The notes under the pieces were generated by a model, which worked only from the letters and a program-made list of their open reading frames with translations, was not told where the DNA came from and made no database searches. DNA of 64,000 bases from a virus, in the IMG/VR virus record IMGVR_UViG_3300042889_001503, positions 186,001 to 250,000 of that record. The stretch is one strand, 5' to 3'. Each line of letters starts with the position of its first letter. Within the stretch, counting starts at the first letter, position 1. This document shows positions 56,084-63,343 of the stretch, one piece after another. The position numbers and the translations under genes were made by a program.

Positions 56084-57517
56084 TCAAATTTGTTTTCCAT
56101 ATTCAATAACGGTTTCAGTTTTTTCTTCTTGACGGTGACCGCCAACATAAGTTCCACATACTTTATTACCATTATCAATCACGTCCTCAATTTGAGTCTC
56201 CCATCTAATATATAGAAGACTTGTTGATGGGTCGGTATAATTTCCTGACATAGTTTTTTTTACACCGTTTTTAATCACACCATTAATTCTTCCTTTGTGG
56301 TGATATACATCTTCATAGGTTTCTTTAACACCTTCACTAATAACGTCCTTTATTAAATCTGTTGGGACATCCCAATCACATTCAATGGTGTCCGTAATAC
56401 CTTTGTTAATAATCTTATCAATTATGTTTTCACCAACATATTGACGTGGGGTGGAACTTCTCACACCATCTCTAACGACAAGATGTGATTCTAAAATAAG
56501 TTCTCTACCGCTAGTATCTAAAATCAGAAGAGCATTCTTTTTTTGTTTTGTTTCTTTTACACCATTTTTAAGTGCGTCTTCCATTTTATTATCAAAAAAT
56601 TTCATCACATCAACGTGACTAGTTTCTTTAACACCAATATCAATCACTTTATAAGCATCAACCCTAAGTTTTGACATATGATATTTAGTTTCCTTCACAC
56701 CCTTATCAATTACTTCTTCACATAAAAATTGGAATTTATCTCCCGATTTGGTTTCTTTCACACCTTCTTTAATGACACCATTAATCCAACTTTGATTTTC
56801 GTACTCACTATATTGAGTGTCTCTCACACCATTTTGAATAACATCTTTAACGTCACCTCTAAATCCTTTATACTCGTAAATTTCTTTCACCCCATTTTGA
56901 ATGATGTCGTTAATATCTCCAAGTTTTTTATCTGAACTTCCGTTATCGGTATCTTTAACAAGGAATGGTCGATGGAAATGGAGGGGGTCAGTTTTCTTCA
57001 CACCATTTTCAAGAGTACCCTCAACTGATAAGGTTCTTTTATCGCCCCAATAATCGGTGTTCTTCACCCCATTTTGAATGATATCGTCAACCCCAAGAAG
57101 AGTACGTCGTAATGTGCTATTAGTTTCTTTCACCCCATTCTCAATGGTATCGTCAACGGACCAACACGTTTTCATATGAGCCATCTTAGTTTTATTTACA
57201 CCATTTTCAAGAGTATCTTCAAATTGTTGTTTTCTATCCCGGGCATCTCTAAAGAGTGTAACATAAGTTAACTCTTTATTTATAATATTGTCTTCCACCC
57301 ATTTTGTGATGAGGTGTTGATTCTGAACGCAATCCAACGAAGCGTAAGCAAAAACACTTTTAAAAAAGTTGTAATTATACCACAGAGTTTTATTCTCAGT
57401 TAATTCAATCACCCATTGTTTAGTCTCAGTAAAGATTAACCAAGTGGAATCATTGTGGGTGTAGGTATCCACACCTTCGGTAAATTCGTTGATTAGTTTA
57501 TGTATAATTTTTTCCAT
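56084..57517 (-). CDS. repeat protein, about 13 copies of a GVK(E/K)T module
   Basis: 477 residues. From about residue 75 to the C-terminus a unit of 20-36 residues recurs, with core (D/I)-x-(I/L)-x-x-G-V-K-(E/K)-T, for example DDTIENGVKETNS, DDIIQNGVKNTDY, EGTLENGVKKTDP, NGVIKEGVKETKS, DVISEGVKETYED. Several units are 22 residues, and each core looks like a short helix. The N-terminal 75 residues are non-repetitive (FTEGVDTYTHNDSTWLIFTE). A binding scaffold or fibre-like role is conceivable; no family recognised. Its own TATCTTTG box lies 4 nt upstream. Confidence 0.82.
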   Translation of the reverse strand: MEKIIHKLINEFTEGVDTYTHNDSTWLIFTETKQWVIELTENKTLWYNYNFFKSVFAYASLDCVQNQHLITKWVEDNIINKELTYVTLFRDARDRKQQFEDTLENGVNKTKMAHMKTCWSVDDTIENGVKETNSTLRRTLLGVDDIIQNGVKNTDYWGDKRTLSVEGTLENGVKKTDPLHFHRPFLVKDTDNGSSDKKLGDINDIIQNGVKEIYEYKGFRGDVKDVIQNGVRDTQYSEYENQSWINGVIKEGVKETKSGDKFQFLCEEVIDKGVKETKYHMSKLRVDAYKVIDIGVKETSHVDVMKFFDNKMEDALKNGVKETKQKKNALLILDTSGRELILESHLVVRDGVRSSTPRQYVGENIIDKIINKGITDTIECDWDVPTDLIKDVISEGVKETYEDVYHHKGRINGVIKNGVKKTMSGNYTDPSTSLLYIRWETQIEDVIDNGNKVCGTYVGGHRQEEKTETVIEYGKQI

Positions 57518-57521
57518 ACAA

Positions 57522-57529
57522 CAAAGATA
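57522..57529 (-). promoter_or_regulatory. TATCTTTG promoter (minus)
   Basis: 4 nt before the ATG of the repeat protein. Confidence 0.7.
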
Positions 57530-57573
57530 CTAAAACTATTTCTTATTATCTAATAATAATTTATATTTTTACA

Positions 57574-57870
57574 ATGAAGAAGTTGATTATTATCAGAAAA
57601 GTGTTTAAGGAATTATATCCTGAGTTAAAGGTGCTTGTCCGGTATAACCAAAAAAAGTATTTTGAAATCATTCTCAAAAATGTTAAAGGGTCTTATGTAG
57701 ACGACACTTCATTTAAATATATGCTCACCATCCCGGGTTCTGAAAATATTGTAATTGAAGATTTTGTTAATTCTTTATTTGGGTATTGTTCCATTCTCAA
57801 TGAGGATAATTGTATAATAAAGTATTTGGATAAAAAAGGTTCCCGAACAATCACTAAAATATTACAATAG
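57574..57870 (+). CDS. small protein, unknown
   Basis: 98 residues, MKKLIIIRKVFKELYPELKV. Starts like 10022 and 62074 (KxLYPxLxV), which suggests a shared small domain. No function. Confidence 0.7.
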   Translation: MKKLIIIRKVFKELYPELKVLVRYNQKKYFEIILKNVKGSYVDDTSFKYMLTIPGSENIVIEDFVNSLFGYCSILNEDNCIIKYLDKKGSRTITKILQ

Positions 57871-57881
57871 ATTATTGATAG

Positions 57882-58088
57882 ATGAATAAATTTTATCTAT
57901 ACTTACCTATGGAAGAATCTAAAATAACAAGAACTATTAAGTTCGTAGACAAAAAATGTGTTATGAAACCAATGGATGGAGAAACCGGTTTAACTGAAAC
58001 TTGGAACACCCACCCAACCGTTGACAATCCAAGAGATGTTTTTTTTAAACAAGAAGGAACCACATATTATTTAGTTTCATCTAAATAA
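57882..58088 (+). CDS. small beta protein
   Basis: 68 residues from MNKFYLYLPMEESKITRTIK; ATG 57909 is an alternative start. No family. Terminator follows. Confidence 0.62.
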   Translation: MNKFYLYLPMEESKITRTIKFVDKKCVMKPMDGETGLTETWNTHPTVDNPRDVFFKQEGTTYYLVSSK

Positions 58089-58092
58089 TTCT

Positions 58093-58118
58093 AACCTCCG
58101 GTTAAACGGGGGTTTTTT
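58093..58118 (+). terminator. rho-independent terminator
   Basis: CCTCCG / CGGGGG stem with T-run. Confidence 0.78.
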
Positions 58119-58132
58119 AATTTAATGAAAAT

Positions 58133-58627
58133 ATGAAATTTATTATTTGTTTATTGTTTTGTTTGGTTGGGTATTCACAGATTCCCAATAACATTATTAT
58201 CGGAGATTCCCAAACTCCATACGTTGATAGAAACTCAAAAAAAGTAGAGAGGGTGGTTGGACTATGGAAAGGTGGGATTGCTGTCCCATACCTTACAAAA
58301 ATGGTTCAGAGATATAAAGTTTCACCCAATGTCCAAAATGTTTTTTTGTGTATTGGAACCAACGACTTATATGTGGATAAAGGAATTGATAAATTATTTA
58401 AGTCAATACGGATTACATTTCCAAATACCAAGATTTATGTTATTCAGGGTTCTTGGGGTTGGGGTGGTGTTACTCACACCAAGTATGATAAGATTAAAAA
58501 ATATTATAAACGATATCAAGAATTGGGTGGAACAATAATTGGACCACCAATTGGTAAAGGTGACCCCCATTGTGATTGTCCTGTATATAAAGAAATCGGA
58601 AAAGTTATTGATAATATCTTGTTGTGA
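58133..58627 (+). CDS. secreted SGNH/GDSL-like hydrolase
   Basis: 164 residues. Signal peptide MKFIICLLFCLVGYS, then NNIIIGDSQTPYVD (GDS, catalytic Ser near 25), FLCIGTNDLYVDKG (G-x-N-D, block III) and DPHCDCP as a candidate Asp/His block V. The family deacylates esters, including O-acetyl groups of glycans or peptidoglycan. A role in host-surface modification or lysis is inferred. Confidence 0.78.
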   Translation: MKFIICLLFCLVGYSQIPNNIIIGDSQTPYVDRNSKKVERVVGLWKGGIAVPYLTKMVQRYKVSPNVQNVFLCIGTNDLYVDKGIDKLFKSIRITFPNTKIYVIQGSWGWGGVTHTKYDKIKKYYKRYQELGGTIIGPPIGKGDPHCDCPVYKEIGKVIDNILL

Positions 58628-58637
58628 GATATTTATT
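58628..58637 (+). promoter_or_regulatory. late-type box GATATTTATT
   Basis: Begins 1 nt after the SGNH stop and ends 3 nt before ATG 58641. Confidence 0.65.
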
Positions 58638-58640
58638 GAT

Positions 58641-59033
58641 ATGAAAATTATAATAACTGAGAGTAAATTAAATCAAGCGGTCATTGATTACCTGAACGAG
58701 ACATACGATACCAATAACATTGGTTGGACATATGGTATTGATGATTGGGGTAATGAAGTGGACTACGCAATTGAATTTTATACTGACGATTATGATGAAG
58801 GTGATAATACTTTATTTAGATGGTATGGTGAAGATTATTGGGATAGTGATGATGCTGATGGTTGGGGTGAACCATATCGTAGCGAATTAAAAAGTAAATC
58901 TCCTTTGTTAATATTTGAAAATGATGATGTTTTTATTGCTTTAAACGGTTATTTTGGTGATAAATGGAAACAACCATTTATTGATTGGTTTTGGGATAAA
59001 TTCCACGTACCGGTTAAGACAATCAATAAGTAG
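58641..59033 (+). CDS. short-leader, WF-tail family protein
   Basis: 130 residues from MKIIITESKLNQAVIDYLNE. Asp/Trp-rich middle (YGEDYWDSDDADGWGEPYRS) and tail PFIDWFWDKFHVPVKTINK. Start fixed by the late box. Confidence 0.8.
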   Translation: MKIIITESKLNQAVIDYLNETYDTNNIGWTYGIDDWGNEVDYAIEFYTDDYDEGDNTLFRWYGEDYWDSDDADGWGEPYRSELKSKSPLLIFENDDVFIALNGYFGDKWKQPFIDWFWDKFHVPVKTINK

Positions 59034-59114
59034 TGGAAAATAATTGATAAAATACCTCTTTTAGTGGAAAAAAACGCCATAAATGGTATAAAATTTGATA
59101 TTTAATGGAAAACT

Positions 59115-59375
59115 ATGAAAAAAATTGTATTACTTTTAATGTTGGTTTTGTTAACTTCTTGTGAAGGTTATCAGACTATGGTTTACGCTTACGGTATTCG
59201 TCAAAGACCAGAACCACAACCAAGACCAAAACGAGTGTATCATTATTACACACCATACACTTATTATCCGGTAGTGACTCCGGTTTATGTTTATCCACGA
59301 AGATTTTCCGCACCATATTTTAATGTTAGAGGGAACAACTTTGAACAACAACATCAGGGGGGAAGAAGACGTTAA
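59115..59375 (+). CDS. predicted lipoprotein, Pro/Tyr-rich
   Basis: 86 residues. MKKIVLLLMLVLLTSC ends in the lipobox LLTSC. The mature part is RQRPEPQPRPKRVYHYYTPY-like and low complexity, ending in HQGGRRR. Envelope surface location likely; function unknown. Confidence 0.78.
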   Translation: MKKIVLLLMLVLLTSCEGYQTMVYAYGIRQRPEPQPRPKRVYHYYTPYTYYPVVTPVYVYPRRFSAPYFNVRGNNFEQQHQGGRRR

Positions 59376-59410
59376 TTTTTTTTAATCAATTTGGATTTTT
59401 ATTTTTTTGA

Positions 59411-59452
59411 GATATTTATAAAAACTAGAGCATTATATTACTAGTTTTTTTT
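59411..59452 (+). ncRNA. orphan late-type box followed at once by a terminator hairpin
   Basis: GATATTTATA at 59411-59420, then AAACTAG/CTAGTTT stem (59422-59447) and eight T. No ORF lies between this box and the next terminator at 59500. Could be a very short transcript or a decoy/vestigial unit. Confidence 0.35.
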
Positions 59453-59499
59453 ATTAAATTTATTCTTATTATTAAGATAAAAATATCAAGACCCAAATT

Positions 59500-59522
59500 C
59501 CCTCCTGTCCGGAGGGTTTTTT
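59500..59522 (+). terminator. rho-independent terminator
   Basis: CCCTCC / GGAGGG stem with T-run, the second of two consecutive terminators. Confidence 0.8.
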
Positions 59523-59531
59523 ATTTACACA

Positions 59532-59541
59532 GATATTTATA
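59532..59541 (+). promoter_or_regulatory. late-type box GATATTTATA
   Basis: 3 nt before ATG 59545. Confidence 0.65.
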
Positions 59542-59544
59542 GTT

Positions 59545-60663
59545 ATGAAAATTAAGATTACCGAAACTCAATATAAAAATTTAGACGAAGCCGTTGGTGT
59601 CCCAACCAATATTATTTCCGTCTCCCAACAACTATACGATAAGATGATGTTGGAACTTAGACCCAACGCCAATTTAAACGCTCAATTCCAAAAAACAATT
59701 ACCTTAAAAGGTGATTTTCAAATTAACGAATATAAGTTTGACACAATAAAATTATCTTTTAATGTTCACGATTTGGATGATTATGAATTTGACGGTATAG
59801 AAAAACCTAAAGTGTTGTTAAATGGTATGACACACCACGGGAAGGTTAAGATGAATGCTAAGTTTAATTATGAGGCAAACCAAAATATGAACAAAATTGA
59901 ATTGTCAATTACTTTTGTTGTTGATAATGATGCGACAAGTCAAGACGTTATTGATGAGTTTAAGAAAGAACGAACATTAATGATTTCAAGTTTGGCTCAC
60001 GAACTAAAACACGCTTATGATGAATCTGTTAACCCAATAGTTCAAACACATAAAAGAGTTGATTATAATATTGGGACTCAAAGAAGATTTGGGAATATCC
60101 CACCGTTAAATAAATTATTAAATTATATGTATTTTGCTCACACCACAGAAAATTTGGTTAGAGCAACTGAAGTATATGCCGCGTTGGAAGAGAGTGGAAT
60201 CACAAAGGAAGATTTTCTTAAATTTATCACAAACCATAAAGTTTACGTTGCCTATAAAGATGGGATTAATTTAACTTACGAGGGATTAAAAGAAGATTTA
60301 AAGAATATTATTCCTCAAATTAAACAAACTTTTGACGATAGTGGTATTAGTTATCCGGAGGACGCATCTGATGATGAGATGGTTGAAGTGACATTAGAGG
60401 TATTCTTTAAAACATTATTACAATGGAAAGCTGGTGGTATGAGAGATTTTTTAACCGATGATTTTATGGAAGAACTATTTGGATTCAGAGGTGCTAAACA
60501 AAGATATTTTGATAAGTATCTTAGTAAGATTACTCGATTTGGTAACGACTACGAGAAATTCTTCAAATATGAGATTAATCAAACAAGAAACATTTGTCTT
60601 AAGATGACAAAAAAATTAAGTAAATTATATTCCTTAATAAAAGACAAAAACCCCCAACAATAG
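59545..60663 (+). CDS. zinc metallopeptidase-like protein with short leader
   Basis: 372 residues. Leader MKIKITETQYKNLDEAVG (I-T-E at 5-7). ISSLAHELKHAYDES at about 148-161 has HExxH (HELKH 152-156), the zinc-binding helix of metallopeptidases. A downstream third ligand cannot be named; E near 178-182 or H207 (FAHTTEN) are options. If the leader directs packaging, this is a protease carried in the virion. Confidence 0.75.
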   Translation: MKIKITETQYKNLDEAVGVPTNIISVSQQLYDKMMLELRPNANLNAQFQKTITLKGDFQINEYKFDTIKLSFNVHDLDDYEFDGIEKPKVLLNGMTHHGKVKMNAKFNYEANQNMNKIELSITFVVDNDATSQDVIDEFKKERTLMISSLAHELKHAYDESVNPIVQTHKRVDYNIGTQRRFGNIPPLNKLLNYMYFAHTTENLVRATEVYAALEESGITKEDFLKFITNHKVYVAYKDGINLTYEGLKEDLKNIIPQIKQTFDDSGISYPEDASDDEMVEVTLEVFFKTLLQWKAGGMRDFLTDDFMEELFGFRGAKQRYFDKYLSKITRFGNDYEKFFKYEINQTRNICLKMTKKLSKLYSLIKDKNPQQ

Positions 60664-60677
60664 TTGAGGGTTTTTTT
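60651..60677. terminator. terminator between convergent genes
   Basis: CCCCAAC / GTTGAGGG stem with A and T runs. Confidence 0.8.
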
Positions 60678-60681
60678 ATTA

Positions 60682-61014
60682 TTAAGATTTAAATTTTTCT
60701 CCTTTAACTTTCACCCATTCCAAATCACCATCTAAAATTAAGACATCACTATATGATGGGACATCTTTAGTGTTTTCCTCGGTGTGTTTATCATCATAAT
60801 CATCCCCAATAGATGGGATAACTTTAACAAAATCAGAACCTTCTTCGGTGATTGTTATTTTCCATTCACCATTATATAAAATAGTTCCTTTAGTCCCTAA
60901 TGAAGTTTTAAACTTGATAGGTTTTCTCTCGGATGAGTAAGCCTCGACCTCATCAATAATTTGTCCGTCAATCTCAATTAAATCATCGGACGCTCCGTAA
61001 ATCCTTGTTATCAT
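60682..61014 (-). CDS. hypothetical protein in ClpP operon
   Basis: 110 residues, MITRIYGASDDLIEIDGQII DEVEAY; beta-rich. Downstream of the ClpP-like gene with a 1-nt gap. Unknown, but similar small beta proteins occur in phages. Confidence 0.74.
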   Translation of the reverse strand: MITRIYGASDDLIEIDGQIIDEVEAYSSERKPIKFKTSLGTKGTILYNGEWKITITEEGSDFVKVIPSIGDDYDDKHTEENTKDVPSYSDVLILDGDLEWVKVKGEKFKS

Positions 61015-61015
61015 A

Positions 61016-61750
61016 TTATCGTTTTAAGATTTCTTTAGAGTAAAATTCATCAAACCCAACCATCATTTCTGTCATAGATTTGTTTGTCTCTAATCCAACG
61101 ATGTTATCAATTAAACCAAACTTTTTCGCCTCATCTGAGTTGAACCATTTGTCATTTCTTGATGACTCATACATCTCGTCAAATGTTTTCCCACAATTCT
61201 CCGCCAAGATTTTGAATAACATATAGTTATACTTCTCCGCCTCCAATTGGTTGATACGAGTGTCCTGAACATTTCCTTGTGTTCCGTGAGATACCATATG
61301 TGTCATAATTTTTGAGAAGATTAATGAACTTCTTTTTCCTTTGGCTCCTGACGATACTAATACGGAACCCATAGACGCACACATCCCAACATTTAATGTT
61401 GCAACATCCGGTTTGATGTAGTTCATAGTATCTCGGATTCCAAGACCTGACAATACGGAACCTCCCGGAGTGTCAAGATACATACTGATATCTTTTTTAT
61501 CTGTGGTTTCCAAGAAGATAAGTTGAGCTTGTATGATAGATGCCATCTGACTCTCAACCGGTCCGGAAACCCAAATAATTCTGTCCATCATAAGTCGGGA
61601 GAAAATATCAAGTTGAGTTGCTCTCATCTCTCTTTCTTCCAAAATGTATGGAGTAACACTCTCGATGTGTTTTTGGTAGTAATCCAAATTAAGTCCTGAA
61701 ATACCTCTGTCGCTCATCGCGAACTTTTGAAACTCTTTTCCGTAATTCAT
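61016..61750 (-). CDS. ClpP-like serine protease
   Basis: 244 residues. YLDTPGGSVLSG at 91-102 (oxyanion-hole Gly), MCASMGSV with S126, MTHMVSHGT with H151 and RNDKWFNSDEAKKFGLID with D200 match the Ser-His-Asp triad and order of ClpP. No ClpX/ClpA is nearby, so it may use host ATPases. Phage ClpP-like enzymes act either in the cell or as prohead proteases; the HMVSHGTQGN segment is close to cellular ClpP. A prohead role, which would fit the leader system, cannot be excluded. Confidence 0.88.
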   Translation of the reverse strand: MNYGKEFQKFAMSDRGISGLNLDYYQKHIESVTPYILEEREMRATQLDIFSRLMMDRIIWVSGPVESQMASIIQAQLIFLETTDKKDISMYLDTPGGSVLSGLGIRDTMNYIKPDVATLNVGMCASMGSVLVSSGAKGKRSSLIFSKIMTHMVSHGTQGNVQDTRINQLEAEKYNYMLFKILAENCGKTFDEMYESSRNDKWFNSDEAKKFGLIDNIVGLETNKSMTEMMVGFDEFYSKEILKR

Positions 61751-61974
61751 TATGCTTTTTGTTTGGTTGGTACTAATGTTAATGCTTTTGCAACGGCAGC
61801 ATCTTTGGACTTTAATCCTTTCTCAATAAGTTTTCCGTTTTTGTAGATTCGGAAATCATACGTCATTGAATACCCGTGTTTTTTTGTTGTATCTGGTTTT
61901 GACGTTGCTAACACATAAATGTCATTAAGACCCACTTTAACAACATACTTCCCTTTTGAACTTTGTTTTCCCAT
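61750..61974 (-). CDS. small basic protein, first in ClpP operon
   Basis: 74 residues from MGKQSSKGKYVVKVGLNDIY, start chosen because the TATCTTTG box covers the longer frame. AT-hook-like basic ends; beta middle. Overlaps the ClpP ATG by 1 nt. Confidence 0.72.
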   Translation of the reverse strand: MGKQSSKGKYVVKVGLNDIYVLATSKPDTTKKHGYSMTYDFRIYKNGKLIEKGLKSKDAAVAKALTLVPTKQKA

Positions 61975-62004
61975 CTTTAAATGTTTTAGATTATTAATAT
62001 TGGA

Positions 62005-62012
62005 CAAAGATA
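62005..62012 (-). promoter_or_regulatory. TATCTTTG promoter (minus)
   Basis: 30 nt before ATG 61974; drives the three-gene ClpP unit. Confidence 0.7.
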
Positions 62013-62073
62013 TACAAAAAATGTTATTACAACAACTTTTAATTAAAAATATTTTTATTATACTTGTGGTATT

Positions 62074-62307
62074 ATGGAGCAGAAAAAATTTGAAAAGATA
62101 TTATATTCATTATATCCCGACCTTGAGGTTATGGACTACACCTTGTTTGAGAGGTATGACGTTGGTGAGGATGGTCAATTTGAGAATAAAATGACTTCGG
62201 CAATTTTTGTTACGGTTAAAGGTGAGTTTCAAAGTACCGGTGTTAGTATTGGTGAAGATATTAGTCGTATGGCAAATATTGAAGTTGTTGTAGATAAATT
62301 TGAATAA
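62074..62307 (+). CDS. small protein, unknown
   Basis: 77 residues, MEQKKFEKILYSLYPDLEVM. Abuts the next gene with no gap. A TATACTTG box lies about 12 nt upstream. Confidence 0.7.
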   Translation: MEQKKFEKILYSLYPDLEVMDYTLFERYDVGEDGQFENKMTSAIFVTVKGEFQSTGVSIGEDISRMANIEVVVDKFE

Positions 62308-62727
62308 ATGGAGAAGAAACCGGATTTAGTTGTTTGGAGTGAAAAGGATGGTTACGACGCAAAATTAAAGTCGTATCCGACGAGTGCTGGTGGTCAAGGT
62401 TTTGACTTACCTAATGTTCCGTTGTTTAGAGAACAGTCATCAAAAAAGATGATGGATGTCTTTAACAGGGAACATCAAGAAATAAAAGAAAGGATTGAAA
62501 AGATGTATGATGAGTATAATACTTCCATTATGGTGTGGGAATCTAAAATTTCTTTTGAGCCGATAGTAGGAAAGTCATATTTTTTATATAACTTTGCAGG
62601 AGAATTAACATTATCTCTTATTGCACCCAATGAATGGAGACGAGGAGACGATTTTGTTGGTGAGTATTTATTAAATTCTGATAACAAATGGATAACAAAA
62701 AATCTTGCAAAGAATGTCCCTGGATAG
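62308..62727 (+). CDS. phage protein, unknown
   Basis: 139 residues, KPDLVVWSEKDGYDAKLKSY PTSAGG then SFEPIVGKSYFLY; the second half looks like an SH3-like beta domain (SYFLYNFAGELTLSLIAPNEW). Overlaps the next gene by 40 nt. Confidence 0.74.
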   Translation: MEKKPDLVVWSEKDGYDAKLKSYPTSAGGQGFDLPNVPLFREQSSKKMMDVFNREHQEIKERIEKMYDEYNTSIMVWESKISFEPIVGKSYFLYNFAGELTLSLIAPNEWRRGDDFVGEYLLNSDNKWITKNLAKNVPG

Positions 62728-62909
62728 TTAGGAATCACTTTAACGATATGATTATCGGACATTCAATGAAACACGACAAGTCCCACAATTGTCATATGAT
62801 ACCTCCGGATAAAAGAGGTGGTCTGTGGGAAACAAAAGAAGAAACTAAATGTATTGGTAGAAAACAATTTGAAAAACAAAAAGAATATGAAAGCAACATT
62901 ATCGTATAA
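62688..62909 (+). CDS. Cys/His zinc-binding protein (DUF6283-like)
   Basis: 73 residues. KSCKECPWIVRNHFNDM, then HSMKHDKSHNCHMIPPDK and ETKCIGR give CxxCPW...H...C-H...C, a pattern I associate with DUF6283 phage proteins. The family role is unknown. Confidence 0.76.
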   Translation: MDNKKSCKECPWIVRNHFNDMIIGHSMKHDKSHNCHMIPPDKRGGLWETKEETKCIGRKQFEKQKEYESNIIV

Positions 62910-63135
62910 CTTAAACGACCCGGATGACAGAATGGCTCATATGAGAGCGGTTAAATCTTTGGATATGGCATCCGCATTATTTGAAATTACAAGAAACCTA
63001 AAAAAACAAGTTGAAAGAAAGTTTGAGAATGATGATAAAGAATATGACGAATTTGATGGTATCCAAGAGGTATTTGAAAGAATTTACGAAATATTGGGAG
63101 ATAACAGTATAGATATAGATGAATTAATTAATTAA
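62887..63135 (+). CDS. conserved phage protein, unknown
   Basis: 82 residues from MKATLSYNLNDPDDRMAHMR. The LxYNLxDPDDRxAHxRAxKxxDMAxALxEI pattern is common in diverse phages. Overlaps the preceding gene by 23 nt. Function unknown. Confidence 0.77.
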   Translation: MKATLSYNLNDPDDRMAHMRAVKSLDMASALFEITRNLKKQVERKFENDDKEYDEFDGIQEVFERIYEILGDNSIDIDELIN

Positions 63136-63138
63136 GGT

Positions 63139-63342
63139 ATGGAACAAACAGAATTAGAATTTATGTTCTTTATGAAAGGAACATCAGGGTCATTTATGAC
63201 AAACTTATTTAAAACCATAATGAATGCTGATATAGGTAATCAAGTAAAACTATCATTGGGATTCCCTAACGAAGTTGAGGTGGTTCGTAGATATCAAAAC
63301 GAAGATGGTTATTGGCAAGAATTACAAAAAAAATTAGGGTAA
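63139..63342 (+). CDS. small protein, unknown
   Basis: 67 residues, MEQTELEFMFFMKGTSGSFM; resembles phage proteins with NLFKTIMNADIGNQVKLSLG FPNEVEVVRRY. 1 nt before the MgsA-like gene. Confidence 0.7.
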   Translation: MEQTELEFMFFMKGTSGSFMTNLFKTIMNADIGNQVKLSLGFPNEVEVVRRYQNEDGYWQELQKKLG

Positions 63343-63343
63343 T

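Noticed and set aside
61919-62194. Plus-strand frame over the ClpP-operon promoter
   Set aside because: Antisense to the 61750-61974 gene and its TATCTTTG box; the protein is low-complexity Leu/Ile-rich.
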